Position numbers and translations under genes: made by a program
Shown: piece by piece, positions 9,405 to 17,102 of the stretch
How positions within the stretch are numbered: position 1 is the stretch's first letter
Layout of the letters: each line of letters opens with the position of its first letter
Notes under the pieces: generated by a model
The model's database searches: none
Told to the model about the DNA's origin: nothing
Seen by the model: only the letters and a program-made list of their open reading frames with translations
Assembly (NCBI RefSeq): GCF_003344535.1
Contig: NZ_QPKS01000001.1
Span: forward strand, 170,557-234,556
Direction of reading: 5' to 3'
Length of the DNA stretch: 64,000 nucleotides
Source of the DNA: Exiguobacterium flavidum
Lineage (GTDB): Bacteria > Bacillota > Bacilli > Exiguobacteriales > Exiguobacteriaceae

Positions 9405-10526
9405 TCAACGGGAGATTTCCTCATACATCTGTCGACCAGGCAATGGATCATCCAGCTTCGACCACTCGCCGTCAGACGAATCGACGAGGCAGGAATCGAA
9501 GAGTCGTTCGATTTTCGAGCGGTCGAGTCCGATCCCGATCAGGACGAGCTCCGTCCGGCGGTCCTGCATCGTCTCGAAGCGGCCCGCGTATTCGATAGCC
9601 GATGCATAGCCCGCCTGGTTGAACAACAAGGCGAATTCAGGACGCGTCGCGACGTATAGAAACCCCTTCGCCCGAACCACAGCTTCCGGCCAGTCATCGA
9701 TCAGCTGCAACAGTCGTTCCGGATGGAAGGGCTGCGCGTTCCGATAGACGAAGGAGCTGATCCCGTATTCTTCAGTTTCCGGCAGATGCTCCTCTGCGTT
9801 CAACTCCCGAATCCATCCGGCGCTCCCAGCGGCTTGCTCGAAGTCAAATAAATCGACATCCAGGATTTCGGAAGGATCGACCTTCCCGTAGGTCGTTTCG
9901 ATCACACGTGCGACCGGGTTGAGTGCTTTCAAGTATGAGAGGAGCTCCTGTTTCTCCCTGTCCGTCAAGCGGTCCACCTTGTTCAACACCAGGATGTCCG
10001 CGAATTCGACCTGGTCGACGAGCAAGTCGACGACTTCCCGGACATCGCTTTCATCGACCGCCTCCTTTCGCTCGATCAGCGATTCTCCCGAGTCGAAATC
10101 CTTCAAGAAACGGTATCCGTCGATGACGGTGACCATCGCATTGATTTTGACAGATTTCGTCAAATCAACCCCACTTTCGTCATCTGCATAGGAAAAGGTC
10201 TGGGCGACAGGAATCGGCTCTGAGATCCCGCTCGATTCGATGATGATCCCGTCAAGTTCACCAAGGTCGACAAGCCGTTTCACTTCAAACAACAAATCGT
10301 CCCGAAGCGTGCAACAGATGCAGCCGTTCGAAAGCGTGACGAACGATTCTTCCGTCCGCGAAAAGCCTCCCTGCTCGATCAGCGCGGCATCGATATTGAT
10401 CTCACTCATATCGTTGACGATGATGGCAAGCTTCTTGCTGTCGTTGTTTTTCAGCAAATGGTTCATGACAGTCGTCTTTCCTGACCCGAGATAACCGGAC
10501 AGCACTGTGATTTGGATCGGTTTCAT
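9405..10526 (-). CDS. zagA: COG0523 GTPase, zinc metallochaperone ZagA (YciC)
   Basis: A G3E-family GTPase that in Bacillus delivers zinc to client enzymes under zinc limitation. The 373-residue protein shows the P-loop GYLGSGKTT near the N-terminus and IVNDMSEINIDAALIEQ. It has the metal-binding CxCC motif in NGCICCTLRDDL, and the guanine-specificity motif NKVD. A C-terminal CobW_C domain follows. Its promoter carries a near-perfect Zur operator, so it should be made when zinc is scarce. The ATG follows AAGAGGTGGG. Cobalamin-related COG0523 members exist, but the Zur box and sequence fit zinc. Confidence 0.92.
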   Translation of the reverse strand: MKPIQITVLSGYLGSGKTTVMNHLLKNNDSKKLAIIVNDMSEINIDAALIEQGGFSRTEESFVTLSNGCICCTLRDDLLFEVKRLVDLGELDGIIIESSGISEPIPVAQTFSYADDESGVDLTKSVKINAMVTVIDGYRFLKDFDSGESLIERKEAVDESDVREVVDLLVDQVEFADILVLNKVDRLTDREKQELLSYLKALNPVARVIETTYGKVDPSEILDVDLFDFEQAAGSAGWIRELNAEEHLPETEEYGISSFVYRNAQPFHPERLLQLIDDWPEAVVRAKGFLYVATRPEFALLFNQAGYASAIEYAGRFETMQDRRTELVLIGIGLDRSKIERLFDSCLVDSSDGEWSKLDDPLPGRQMYEEISR

Positions 10527-10544
10527 TTTGTCCCACCTCTTAAA

Positions 10545-10559
10545 TCGTAATGATTACGT
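10545..10559 (-). promoter_or_regulatory. Zur operator of zagA
   Basis: TCGTAATGATTACGT differs by one base from the Bacillus Zur consensus TCGTAATnATTACGA. It begins just downstream of the -10 box, where bound Zur would block transcription. Confidence 0.9.
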
Positions 10560-10564
10560 TTTAA

Positions 10565-10593
10565 ATGATAGTTAAGACGTTTTCGACTGTCAA
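10565..10593 (-). promoter_or_regulatory. zagA promoter
   Basis: On the minus strand TTGACA (10588-10593), 17 bases, then TATCAT (10565-10570). The Zur box covers the expected start point. Confidence 0.85.
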
Positions 10594-10650
10594 CATATAT
10601 TATTATATTATTATTTCAGGAGTGCATTTGCCCTCTGTCCCATTACCTCA

Positions 10651-10684
10651 AAAACGCTGACGGACCAAAGTCCGCCAGCGTTTT
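10651..10684 (-). terminator. terminator after the DUF445 gene
   Basis: AAAACGCTG(A)CGGAC / GTCCG(C)CAGCGTTTT hairpin ahead of the stop at 10705 as read on the minus strand. Confidence 0.8.
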
Positions 10685-10704
10685 CAGAACAGATCCTCGT
10701 ACGA

Positions 10705-11970
10705 TCAGAAAAACAGCTTGATTCCGCCAAGGAGCAGCCCGATACAAAAGCCGCAAAGTGCTCCGTTGACCCGGATCCACTGCAGGTCATTCCCGACCTT
10801 ATCCTCGATCATTTGAATCAGCGTCTCCGTGTCGAAACGGTTCAAGTTCTCGCGGACGAGTTGCCCGATCTTTGCGTGATTCTGGTCGACGAAGCGGACG
10901 AGCTGTTCCTTTAGCCATTCGTCACTCTTCTGTTTGAACGTCGGGTGCGCTTCCCAGTCATCGATCGTCCGGCTGAGGAATGGAATCGCCCGCTTTTCCC
11001 AGAACGAGTCGGATGAGAGATAACCTTCCAGTTCACGCTTTCCACTGTTCATCGCACGTTCGAGCAAAGGATAAAGATCGAAGCGCACGACCTCGTCCGC
11101 CTTCCACTGTTCGATTTTGGCAAGCCGCTCCCCGTCCGTCGAGAGATGAGCGAGGTTCCGCCGCAGATGGTCGAGAATCGAGAGTCGATTCGGATTGTGC
11201 GTCTGTTTCATATCCTCGATGACGTTCAATAAGACTCCCTGGATGACGATGCTCAGTTTCTCCTCTGAATAGACCTTCTGGACGGTTTTCGCCGTCACGC
11301 GAAGGAAGGTGTTCCTCTCCTGATCAATCATCGCGTGATAGGCGAGGCGCCCGATTTGGTCGCGAATCACAGGATCCTGAAGCAACCCTTCCGTATAATC
11401 AAGCAGTCTGTCCATCGCCTCTTCGTCTAGATTCCGTTCCTCGACGAGCTGAAGAAAGCGTCTGACGAGACTCGAGGCAGGGACATCGATCACACCCTGC
11501 TTGATACGTCCCTCTAACGCCCGCAATATCTGCTCTCGCGGCAACTTCGCGAGGAAACCGAGCAACAGATCGGTAGCTGACTGACGGAATGCCGGCATTT
11601 CGAGAATGCGGCGCGACACATCGATCAGCTTATCCGCCAAGTTCAAATGCCGTAGCTTTTCGACGATGCTCTCTTTATTCAGCAAGTCCTTCTCGAGCAT
11701 CTGGACGATCGAGTCGATGACTCGCTCCCGGTTTTGCGGAAGGAGGTTCGTATGCGGAATCTTCAACCCGAGCGGATGACGGAATAGCGCCGTGATGGCG
11801 AACCAATCGGCGATACCACCGACAAGACCTGCTTCAAATCCACTTTGAAGCCAAAAAATGAAATCATTTTCCTTGAACGGCAATGTCCCGAAAAAGCCGA
11901 CTGCCATGAAAATCAAAGATACGGTAGCGAGACGCCGTGTCGAAGGACGCGGCATGTTATCTTGCTGCAA
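10705..11970 (-). CDS. DUF445 membrane-anchored protein (YheB/YjiN-like)
   Basis: About 421 residues of the DUF445 family. A hydrophobic segment at each end (VSLIFMAVGFFGTLPF; CGFCIGLLLGGIKLFF) frames a long helical middle, with the family hallmark GGIADWFAITALFRHPLGLKIPHT. Function is not known. The frame starts at 12018. AGGAGAGGGG sits before an in-frame TTG at 11970, and a further ATG lies at 11955; I favour 11970. The IS607 element inserted between this gene and yjcG, close upstream of this gene's promoter region. Confidence 0.8.
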   Translation of the reverse strand: MQQDNMPRPSTRRLATVSLIFMAVGFFGTLPFKENDFIFWLQSGFEAGLVGGIADWFAITALFRHPLGLKIPHTNLLPQNRERVIDSIVQMLEKDLLNKESIVEKLRHLNLADKLIDVSRRILEMPAFRQSATDLLLGFLAKLPREQILRALEGRIKQGVIDVPASSLVRRFLQLVEERNLDEEAMDRLLDYTEGLLQDPVIRDQIGRLAYHAMIDQERNTFLRVTAKTVQKVYSEEKLSIVIQGVLLNVIEDMKQTHNPNRLSILDHLRRNLAHLSTDGERLAKIEQWKADEVVRFDLYPLLERAMNSGKRELEGYLSSDSFWEKRAIPFLSRTIDDWEAHPTFKQKSDEWLKEQLVRFVDQNHAKIGQLVRENLNRFDTETLIQMIEDKVGNDLQWIRVNGALCGFCIGLLLGGIKLFF

Positions 11971-12069
11971 ATCACATTCCCCTCTCCTGCTCATTGCGTC
12001 GACTGACATCGACCGCAATTATATACTTTGTTTACTGCTACTAAAAACATATACGAACGTGTTCACGTC

Positions 12070-12230
12070 CTGTTTTAGATAAGTTCCTGCTTCGTCCTAT
12101 GTCTCTCGTGTGAGAGTTTTCTCCATGGTCCACAGGCGTAGATTCCGATGTAGCCCACCGTATGTGAAGCCGTATATGTTGCGTTGTATTACCAGCAGTT
12201 ACTCTCCCTTTTTTTACACCAACACCGTGT
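12070..12230 (-). ncRNA. candidate omega RNA (reRNA) of the IS607 TnpB
   Basis: TnpB nucleases use a guide RNA made from the 3' end of tnpB and the right end of the element, with the guide taken from adjacent host DNA. Here about 145 noncoding bases follow tnpB. They hold a hairpin CTCTC-4-GAGAG (12103-12116) and a conserved-looking 3' segment before the proposed element end at 12070. The guide would then read minus-strand host sequence from about 12069 downward. Exact ends and structure are inferred. Confidence 0.5.
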
Positions 12231-13320
12231 ATTCTTTTGAGTTCTTTAAGTTGATCGCTGCGTTCAAATCTCGGTCTAGGCTGTTTCCACAGTCATCACA
12301 GTCGTACGTTCTTACATGCAGGGGCATTTTCTTTCTGGATCCGCAAGACGAACACATTTGGCTTGATGGATAGAAGCGATCCACTTGTCGCAATCCGATC
12401 TCGTACTCCAGGCACTTCACTTTCAGCCAGTCGACGAAGTGTCCGATGCCGATCTGCTGGAAGGCGTTCGATAGCTTGCGGTTTTTCATCATGCCCTTCA
12501 CATCGAGATGCTCGATCGTCACGAACTGCGGGTTTCGTTTGACGATCTCGAGGACTGTCTTTCGTTTCAAGTCTGTTTTAAGGTTCTTGATCCGACGGTG
12601 CAGTCGTTGGACGATGACCTTCTGCTTCTTGAAGTTCTCAGACCCTTTGACGCGGCGAGACAGCTTGCGCTGCTGACGCTTCAGGATCCTCGTCAGCTTG
12701 ATGATCTGATTCGACCTATTGATGTTCGCGACAGTGTTCCCGTCCGAGTCGAACAGCAGCTCTTTGATCCCCATGTCGATACCGATACCATCTGTCTGGC
12801 CATGCTTTCGAACGACACGAGAAGGCTCTTCGACCAACACAGAGACGAAATACCGATTCCCTTCGCGGGAAACCGTCGCGCTCTTCACGCCGTCGAAAGG
12901 AATGTATCCCTTCTCTTTCAACTTCACTTTCCCAAGCTTAGGCAGCTGAATGAGATGCCTCTTCACATGAATCGTACCGACCAGGTAGAACGAACCATAG
13001 TCGCTCTTTCTTTTGGAGCGAGGGGAAGAGGACAGCTTCTTGAAGAATCGTTTGTAGGCTGCGTCCGCGTTCATGATGGCTTGTTTGACCGCCTTGCTGG
13101 GCACTTCCTTGATCCAGGCGAACTCATCCTGCGTCGCGTGTTCGTTGTTCAACCATTTCGAGAAGTCATACCCGGAGAGGAACGAAGAAGTTGCCTCATG
13201 CGCTTCTTTATTCTTTTGAAGGTACAGGTTGTAGACATAACGACAAGTGCCGATGGTCTTATGGATCAGAATGATCTGCTCTTCAGTCGGTCGGATCTCT
13301 GTCTTGTATGCTCTCAACAA
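12214..13320 (-). CDS. tnpB: TnpB, RuvC-type RNA-guided nuclease of IS607
   Basis: A full-length 368-residue TnpB (OrfB). The N-terminal helix-turn-helix-like domain is followed by a split RuvC nuclease: Asp182 in GIDMGIKEL, Glu270 in TIEHLDVKG, and Asp349/351 in SLDRDLNAA. The zinc finger has Cys323, Cys326, Cys341 and Cys344. All catalytic and zinc residues are present. It starts with TTG (two in a row) behind AAAGGAGG that lies inside tnpA; the frames overlap by 38 bases. TnpB proteins are known to cut DNA at the empty donor site and so help the element persist. GC content looks host-like. Confidence 0.93.
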   Translation of the reverse strand: MLRAYKTEIRPTEEQIILIHKTIGTCRYVYNLYLQKNKEAHEATSSFLSGYDFSKWLNNEHATQDEFAWIKEVPSKAVKQAIMNADAAYKRFFKKLSSSPRSKRKSDYGSFYLVGTIHVKRHLIQLPKLGKVKLKEKGYIPFDGVKSATVSREGNRYFVSVLVEEPSRVVRKHGQTDGIGIDMGIKELLFDSDGNTVANINRSNQIIKLTRILKRQQRKLSRRVKGSENFKKQKVIVQRLHRRIKNLKTDLKRKTVLEIVKRNPQFVTIEHLDVKGMMKNRKLSNAFQQIGIGHFVDWLKVKCLEYEIGLRQVDRFYPSSQMCSSCGSRKKMPLHVRTYDCDDCGNSLDRDLNAAINLKNSKEYTVLV

Positions 13321-13939
13321 CTTCTTCGTCCTCCTTTATCTGACTTTTATACTTTCGAAGACCGTAAATCCGGCAAGAGAACACATGTATGATAGAAATT
13401 AAATCTTGCACAAGTTCTTCTTGAGGTGATAAATCTTCATTGTTGACAACGATTAGTTTTGTTCCATTTTTTTCGAGTAAGGATTCAAACCAATCAAACC
13501 CAAATCGGACGAATCGATCTTTGTGTGTTACATACACATGGGAAGCCTTTCCATCCATCACTTCATCTAGTAGGATGTTCCACTTTTTTCGCTTATAGTT
13601 TAATCCGCTTCCGATGTCTTTGATTACCTCGTCGGGAATAATGCCTTTAGCGTTCACATAGTTTCGAAGAAAATCAACTTGATTAGACATGTCGTCTTTT
13701 TGTCCATAGCCTGAAACTCTTGTGTACAAGACGATTTTCCTACTTTGACTTTTATCTGATGCGATACCCATGTATTCTTCATACTGACCATACGTATAAA
13801 ACCTTCGTCCTTTGGGATTTCTGTTTACAATGAGAGTCTTCTCTTCGTCCCATCGTTGTAATGTTTTGACCGACACCCCGATTAGCTCGGCAAATTCCTT
13901 GGGCTTCATGTTTTTGCTCATGTCTATATTTGAACACAT
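13283..13939 (-). CDS. tnpA: IS607-type serine recombinase TnpA
   Basis: A 218-residue transposase with an N-terminal MerR-like helix-turn-helix (PKEFAELIGVSVKTLQRWDE). A small serine-recombinase domain follows: YTRVSGYGQKDD with the expected nucleophile Ser76, DIGSGLNYKRKKW, and VTHKDRFVRFGFDW. Order and length match IS607 TnpA. The sampled coding sequence is clearly richer in A+T than tnpB and the host genes. No good ribosome site precedes the ATG at 13939; ATGs at codons 7 and 11 are alternatives. Confidence 0.92.
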   Translation of the reverse strand: MCSNIDMSKNMKPKEFAELIGVSVKTLQRWDEEKTLIVNRNPKGRRFYTYGQYEEYMGIASDKSQSRKIVLYTRVSGYGQKDDMSNQVDFLRNYVNAKGIIPDEVIKDIGSGLNYKRKKWNILLDEVMDGKASHVYVTHKDRFVRFGFDWFESLLEKNGTKLIVVNNEDLSPQEELVQDLISIIHVFSCRIYGLRKYKSQIKEDEEVVESIQDRDPTD

Positions 13940-14004
13940 TTAGAGTTATTTGTCCGCTTTTCGCTTACTATGAACATCTCCCCCCCTCCGTGCCTCAAAC
14001 TTCT

Positions 14005-14033
14005 TTGACATCATCCTGATTATCGGTCATGAT
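14005..14033 (+). promoter_or_regulatory. putative yjcG promoter
   Basis: TTGACA, 17 bases, CATGAT, about 50 bases before yjcG. The -10 is a weak match. Confidence 0.5.
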
Positions 14034-14079
14034 TATTTTGTAAAGCGTTATCATCATAGGGGAAAAGAGGGGATTTTCG

Positions 14080-14592
14080 ATGAACATCGGGGTAGTATTG
14101 TTTCCATCGAAACGCATTCAGGATTTCGCGAACTCATATCGGAAACGTTATGATACGAAGTATGCACTCATCACGCCGCACGTCACGATGAAGGAACGGA
14201 CTACTGTAGAGGAAGGCGACCTCGAAGCAGTCGTATCTTATCTGAACGAGATCGCTTCGAACACGAAGCCTCTTACGCTCCATATTCAAGGAGCACGATC
14301 GTTCCATCCGACGAACAATGTCTTGTTCCTGAAGGTCATGCCGACTGATGAGCTCGATCGCCTTCACAAAAGTCTCCACGAAGGTGTACTCGCGCAGAAA
14401 CCGAAGTATGACTTCTTGCCGCACATCACGATTGGCCAGGAACTTTCAGACGTAGAGCTGTTCGACGTGCTCGAACGGCTCAAAATGGAGGATATCCGCT
14501 TCGATGAGGAAATCTCGAAGATGGCCCTTCTCTATGAACTTGAAAACGGTTCGTGGACGGTCTATGAAACATTCCGGTTCACCGGTCGCTGA
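14080..14592 (+). CDS. yjcG: YjcG, 2H phosphoesterase / 2'-5' RNA ligase-like protein
   Basis: A 170-residue member of the 2H (LigT-like) phosphoesterase superfamily. The two catalytic His-x-Thr motifs are visible as TPHVTMKE near residue 35 and LPHITIGQ near residue 111. Such enzymes act on 2'-5' bonds or cyclic phosphates in RNA; the actual substrate of YjcG is not established. The neighbourhood with fabI matches the B. subtilis yjbW-yjcG area. A strong terminator follows the stop. Confidence 0.9.
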   Translation: MNIGVVLFPSKRIQDFANSYRKRYDTKYALITPHVTMKERTTVEEGDLEAVVSYLNEIASNTKPLTLHIQGARSFHPTNNVLFLKVMPTDELDRLHKSLHEGVLAQKPKYDFLPHITIGQELSDVELFDVLERLKMEDIRFDEEISKMALLYELENGSWTVYETFRFTGR

Positions 14593-14595
14593 ACA

Positions 14596-14796
14596 TCAAA
14601 CTTCCCGGTCGAAATTTCGACCGGGAAGTTTTTGATTATTCGATTCACCGTAGTGATCGATTCTGTCTTCGAGTGCCTCCCATTTCGATCTGACGGGTTC
14701 GACTGGTCTGATTCGGACGATCGGTTCGATCTGTTTCATCTCATGCCGGACTTGCCTATTTACGTATTGTACGACAGTGAAGTCTGTCTGAATCAT
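14596..14796 (-). CDS. small hypothetical protein downstream of fabI
   Basis: A 66-codon frame starting at ATG 14796 behind GGAAAGGGG, reading MIQTDFTVVQYVNRQVRHEM and ending REV. Another ATG at 14844 lacks a ribosome site. The last 12 codons coincide with the yjcG terminator hairpin, so the true gene, if any, either ends inside a terminator or the frame is fortuitous. It is separated from fabI by a terminator. No family recognised. Confidence 0.4.
   Translation of the reverse strand: MIQTDFTVVQYVNRQVRHEMKQIEPIVRIRPVEPVRSKWEALEDRIDHYGESNNQKLPGRNFDREV
14598..14633. terminator. terminator after yjcG
   Basis: AACTTCCCGGTCG / CGACCGGGAAGTT hairpin followed by TTT on the plus strand. Confidence 0.85.
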
Positions 14797-14860
14797 CCCG
14801 AGTGCCCCTTTCCTTAGCGCTTTGTTGCTTGTCTTTTCCCACATTTCTCAGACAGAAAAC

Positions 14861-14888
14861 AAAAAAAACCAAGGTTCCCCTTGGTTTT
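14861..14888 (-). terminator. terminator after fabI
   Basis: AAAACCAAGG / CCTTGGTTTT hairpin with a minus-strand run of T directly after. Confidence 0.88.
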
Positions 14889-14905
14889 CGACTCCTTGCC
14901 AATTA

Positions 14906-15679
14906 TTAGAGTATGTGGAAACCGCTGTCGACGTGCAGAATTTCACCTGTCACGCCACTCGCCATGTTCGACAGAAGGAACAGGCCGCTTTGTCCGATTT
15001 GCTCTGTCGTGACATTGCGATGGAGCGGTGCACGTTCTTCGATGCTGTCGAGAATCGAGTTGAAATCGCCGACGCCTTTCGCAGAGACCGTACGAATCGG
15101 ACCAGCAGAGATCGCATTGACGCGAACACCCTGTTTGCCGTACTCTGCAGCAAGATAGCGGACGCTTGCATCCAGAGCAGCTTTTGCCACGCCCATCACG
15201 TTATAGTTCGGCACCATCTTCTCGCCGCCGAGGTACGTAAGCGTGATGACTGAAGCATCTTCCGTGAAGTATTCCTTTGCGGCCTTCATGACGGCTGTCA
15301 GGCTGTATGCTGAGATGTCGAGTGCCTGAGCGAACTGGGCACGTGTCACGGTCGAGAATTCACCGCGAAGCGCCTCTTTGTCCGCAAAGGCGATTGAATG
15401 GGCGATACCCGAAATCTTGCCATGTTCTTCATGGATCGTATGGAATACTGCCTCGATTTCTTCATCGTTCGTGACGTCACATGCGTGATAGCTCGCTTCC
15501 CGTGAAAGTTCCTGTCCAAGCTTCTCGAGCGGCGCCTTGAAACGTTCCCCTGCGTATGTGAATGCGAGTGTAGCACCGGCCGCATCGAGGGCACGTGCGA
15601 TTCCCCAAGCAATCGAGCGTTGGTTCGCCACGCCCATGACGACATATGTCTTGCCTTCGAGCGAAGGATAGATGTTCAT
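14906..15679 (-). CDS. fabI: enoyl-[acyl-carrier-protein] reductase FabI
   Basis: It performs the last reductive step of each fatty-acid elongation cycle in the cytoplasm. The 257-residue SDR-fold protein shows the FabI nucleotide motif VVMGVANQRSIAWGIA. The active-site pattern Tyr-x6-Lys is seen in NYNVMGVAK, with an upstream Tyr in LTYLGGEKM. Length is normal. GAGGGGG precedes the ATG. A FapR-type box sits 22-38 bases before the start, tying it to the fabHF unit at 42-44 kb. Confidence 0.96.
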   Translation of the reverse strand: MNIYPSLEGKTYVVMGVANQRSIAWGIARALDAAGATLAFTYAGERFKAPLEKLGQELSREASYHACDVTNDEEIEAVFHTIHEEHGKISGIAHSIAFADKEALRGEFSTVTRAQFAQALDISAYSLTAVMKAAKEYFTEDASVITLTYLGGEKMVPNYNVMGVAKAALDASVRYLAAEYGKQGVRVNAISAGPIRTVSAKGVGDFNSILDSIEERAPLHRNVTTEQIGQSGLFLLSNMASGVTGEILHVDSGFHIL

Positions 15680-15700
15680 GTTATAAGTTCCCCCTCATAA

Positions 15701-15717
15701 TTAGTACCTGGTTATAA
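15701..15717 (-). promoter_or_regulatory. FapR operator of fabI
   Basis: TTAGTACCTGGTTATAA resembles the 17-base FapR inverted repeat (TTAGTA-5-TACTAA type) and differs by only a few bases from the box before fabH. A TTGACA lies upstream on the minus strand near 15758. Confidence 0.8.
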
Positions 15718-15773
15718 TACCTATACACAGATTACAAAAACGTAACGCTTCTGTCAACCGCTCCTCTCACATA

Positions 15774-15801
15774 TTGCGGAATCAGTAAATTAGGGTAATA
15801 T
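15774..15801 (+). promoter_or_regulatory. putative promoter of the rodA/ftsW-type gene
   Basis: TTGCGG, 16 bases, TAATAT, 29 bases before the start codon. Confidence 0.5.
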
Positions 15802-15830
15802 AGAATGTGAGAGAAAGTAGGGATCATTCA

Positions 15831-17000
15831 ATGAATCGTTTCAAATCATTCACACAGCGTTTTGACTACACGCTTCTCTTCTTCCTCGGCTGCCTGATGG
15901 TGATCAGTCTCGTCGCGATCTACACGGCACAGCCGCTTCTGGCAGAGAAAATCCAAGTCATCAATTTCACTATGAAACAATTGCAGTGGTACGTGATCGG
16001 TTTCATCGCCATGACGTTCGTCGTCATGATCGATTATGAACAGCTGAAGCGTCTTCACTGGTACTTCTACGGTTTAGGGATCATGGCACTGATCGGGCTC
16101 ATTCCGTTGCGCGACACCCCGCTCGTTCCGGAAATCAAAGGAGCATACGGCTGGTATATCTTGCCTGTCATCGGTCAGGTCCAGCCGGCCGAATTCATGA
16201 AATTCTTTCTGATCATCTCGCTGGCTGCCGTCATCTCCGAGCATAACGCCCGGTACATCCGGCACGAACGGGATGGGTTGCTCCTGTTCAAGATGGTCGG
16301 CCTGACGCTTTTGCCGCTCGCACTCGTCATCATCCAGCCCGACCTCGGGATCGGACTCATTCTCTGTGTCATCCTGGCCTCTTCGATGTTACTTTCCGGA
16401 TTGAATTGGCGCTGGCTGCTCACCCTTTTCGGTGCGTTCGGACTGGCAGTCATCACCTTCTTCTATCTGTTCTACTTCCAGAACGATTTTCTCGCGAAGT
16501 TCTTCCCGGGACACGCGATGAACCGGATCATGGCTTGGTTGCAGCCGTTCGAGTTCGCAGATGACTTATCTTATCAGCTCGTCCAGTCCATCAATGCGAT
16601 CGGTTCGGGACAGATGTTTGGCGTCGGTTACGGAAAACTTCAGGTGTCCGTGCCGGAGCTTCACACCGATTTCATCTTTACGACGATTTCTGCCCATTAC
16701 GGTTTCATCGGAGCAGCCGTCGTATTGATCGTCCTGTTCCTCTTCGTCTACCGGATGATCCAGATTGCGCTCGAATCGGCCGATCCGTTCGGGACCTACA
16801 TCGTTACCGGATACGTCGCCATGCTGACGTTCCAAATTTTTCAGAACATCGGTATGACGGTCGGCGTTCTGCCGATTACAGGTCTTCCGCTTCCGTTCGT
16901 CAGCTACGGCGGTTCGACGATGATCGTCAACCTGATCGGTCTTGGACTCATCATGGCGATCGCTTCACAGTCCCGCGTGTCGATGTTCGACGAAGATTAA
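15831..17000 (+). CDS. SEDS family peptidoglycan polymerase (RodA/FtsW type)
   Basis: A 389-residue integral membrane protein with about ten hydrophobic segments. SEDS hallmarks are present: IQPDLGIGLIL, and PITGLPLPFVSYGGS near the C-terminus. SEDS proteins polymerise glycan strands from lipid II together with a class B penicillin-binding protein, either for elongation (RodA) or division (FtsW). The closest feel is RodA, but Firmicutes carry several copies and no partner gene is adjacent, so I leave the symbol open. The ATG at 15831 follows AGTAGGGA; the frame is open 8 codons upstream. Confidence 0.88.
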   Translation: MNRFKSFTQRFDYTLLFFLGCLMVISLVAIYTAQPLLAEKIQVINFTMKQLQWYVIGFIAMTFVVMIDYEQLKRLHWYFYGLGIMALIGLIPLRDTPLVPEIKGAYGWYILPVIGQVQPAEFMKFFLIISLAAVISEHNARYIRHERDGLLLFKMVGLTLLPLALVIIQPDLGIGLILCVILASSMLLSGLNWRWLLTLFGAFGLAVITFFYLFYFQNDFLAKFFPGHAMNRIMAWLQPFEFADDLSYQLVQSINAIGSGQMFGVGYGKLQVSVPELHTDFIFTTISAHYGFIGAAVVLIVLFLFVYRMIQIALESADPFGTYIVTGYVAMLTFQIFQNIGMTVGVLPITGLPLPFVSYGGSTMIVNLIGLGLIMAIASQSRVSMFDED

Positions 17001-17009
17001 TTATTTTCA

Positions 17010-17040
17010 CGCCTGGTCCAAATCGGACCGGGCGTTTTTT
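17010..17040 (+). terminator. terminator after the SEDS gene
   Basis: CGCCTGGTCC / GGACCGGGCG hairpin followed by TTTTTT. Confidence 0.9.
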
Positions 17041-17049
17041 GTGCATACG

Positions 17050-17086
17050 AAAAGGCGATACGCCAGACATGCTGGGCGTATCGCCT
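17050..17086 (-). terminator. terminator after the yjbO-type gene
   Basis: AGGCGATACGCC / GGCGTATCGCCT hairpin followed on the minus strand by TTTT. Confidence 0.8.
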
Positions 17087-17102
17087 CAAACGATGATCCA
17101 TT

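Larger units (their letters stand above)
12070..13954 (-). mobile_element. IS607-family insertion sequence
   Basis: An element of about 1.9 kb carrying a serine-recombinase tnpA and a tnpB in the usual IS607 order with overlapping frames. IS607 elements lack terminal inverted repeats and are reported to recombine at GG dinucleotides. On the minus strand GG occurs at 13955-13954 just before tnpA and at 12070-12069 after tnpB, each followed by AC. I propose these as the ends (inference). It sits between the divergent DUF445 gene and yjcG. Both genes look intact, so the copy may be active. Confidence 0.75.

Noticed and set aside
12057-12068. ACGTG-TT-CACGT palindrome near the IS end, and a possible LexA box
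   Set aside because: GAAC and GTTC are spaced by two bases, not four as in the Bacillus LexA box; the palindrome probably arises at the insertion boundary.
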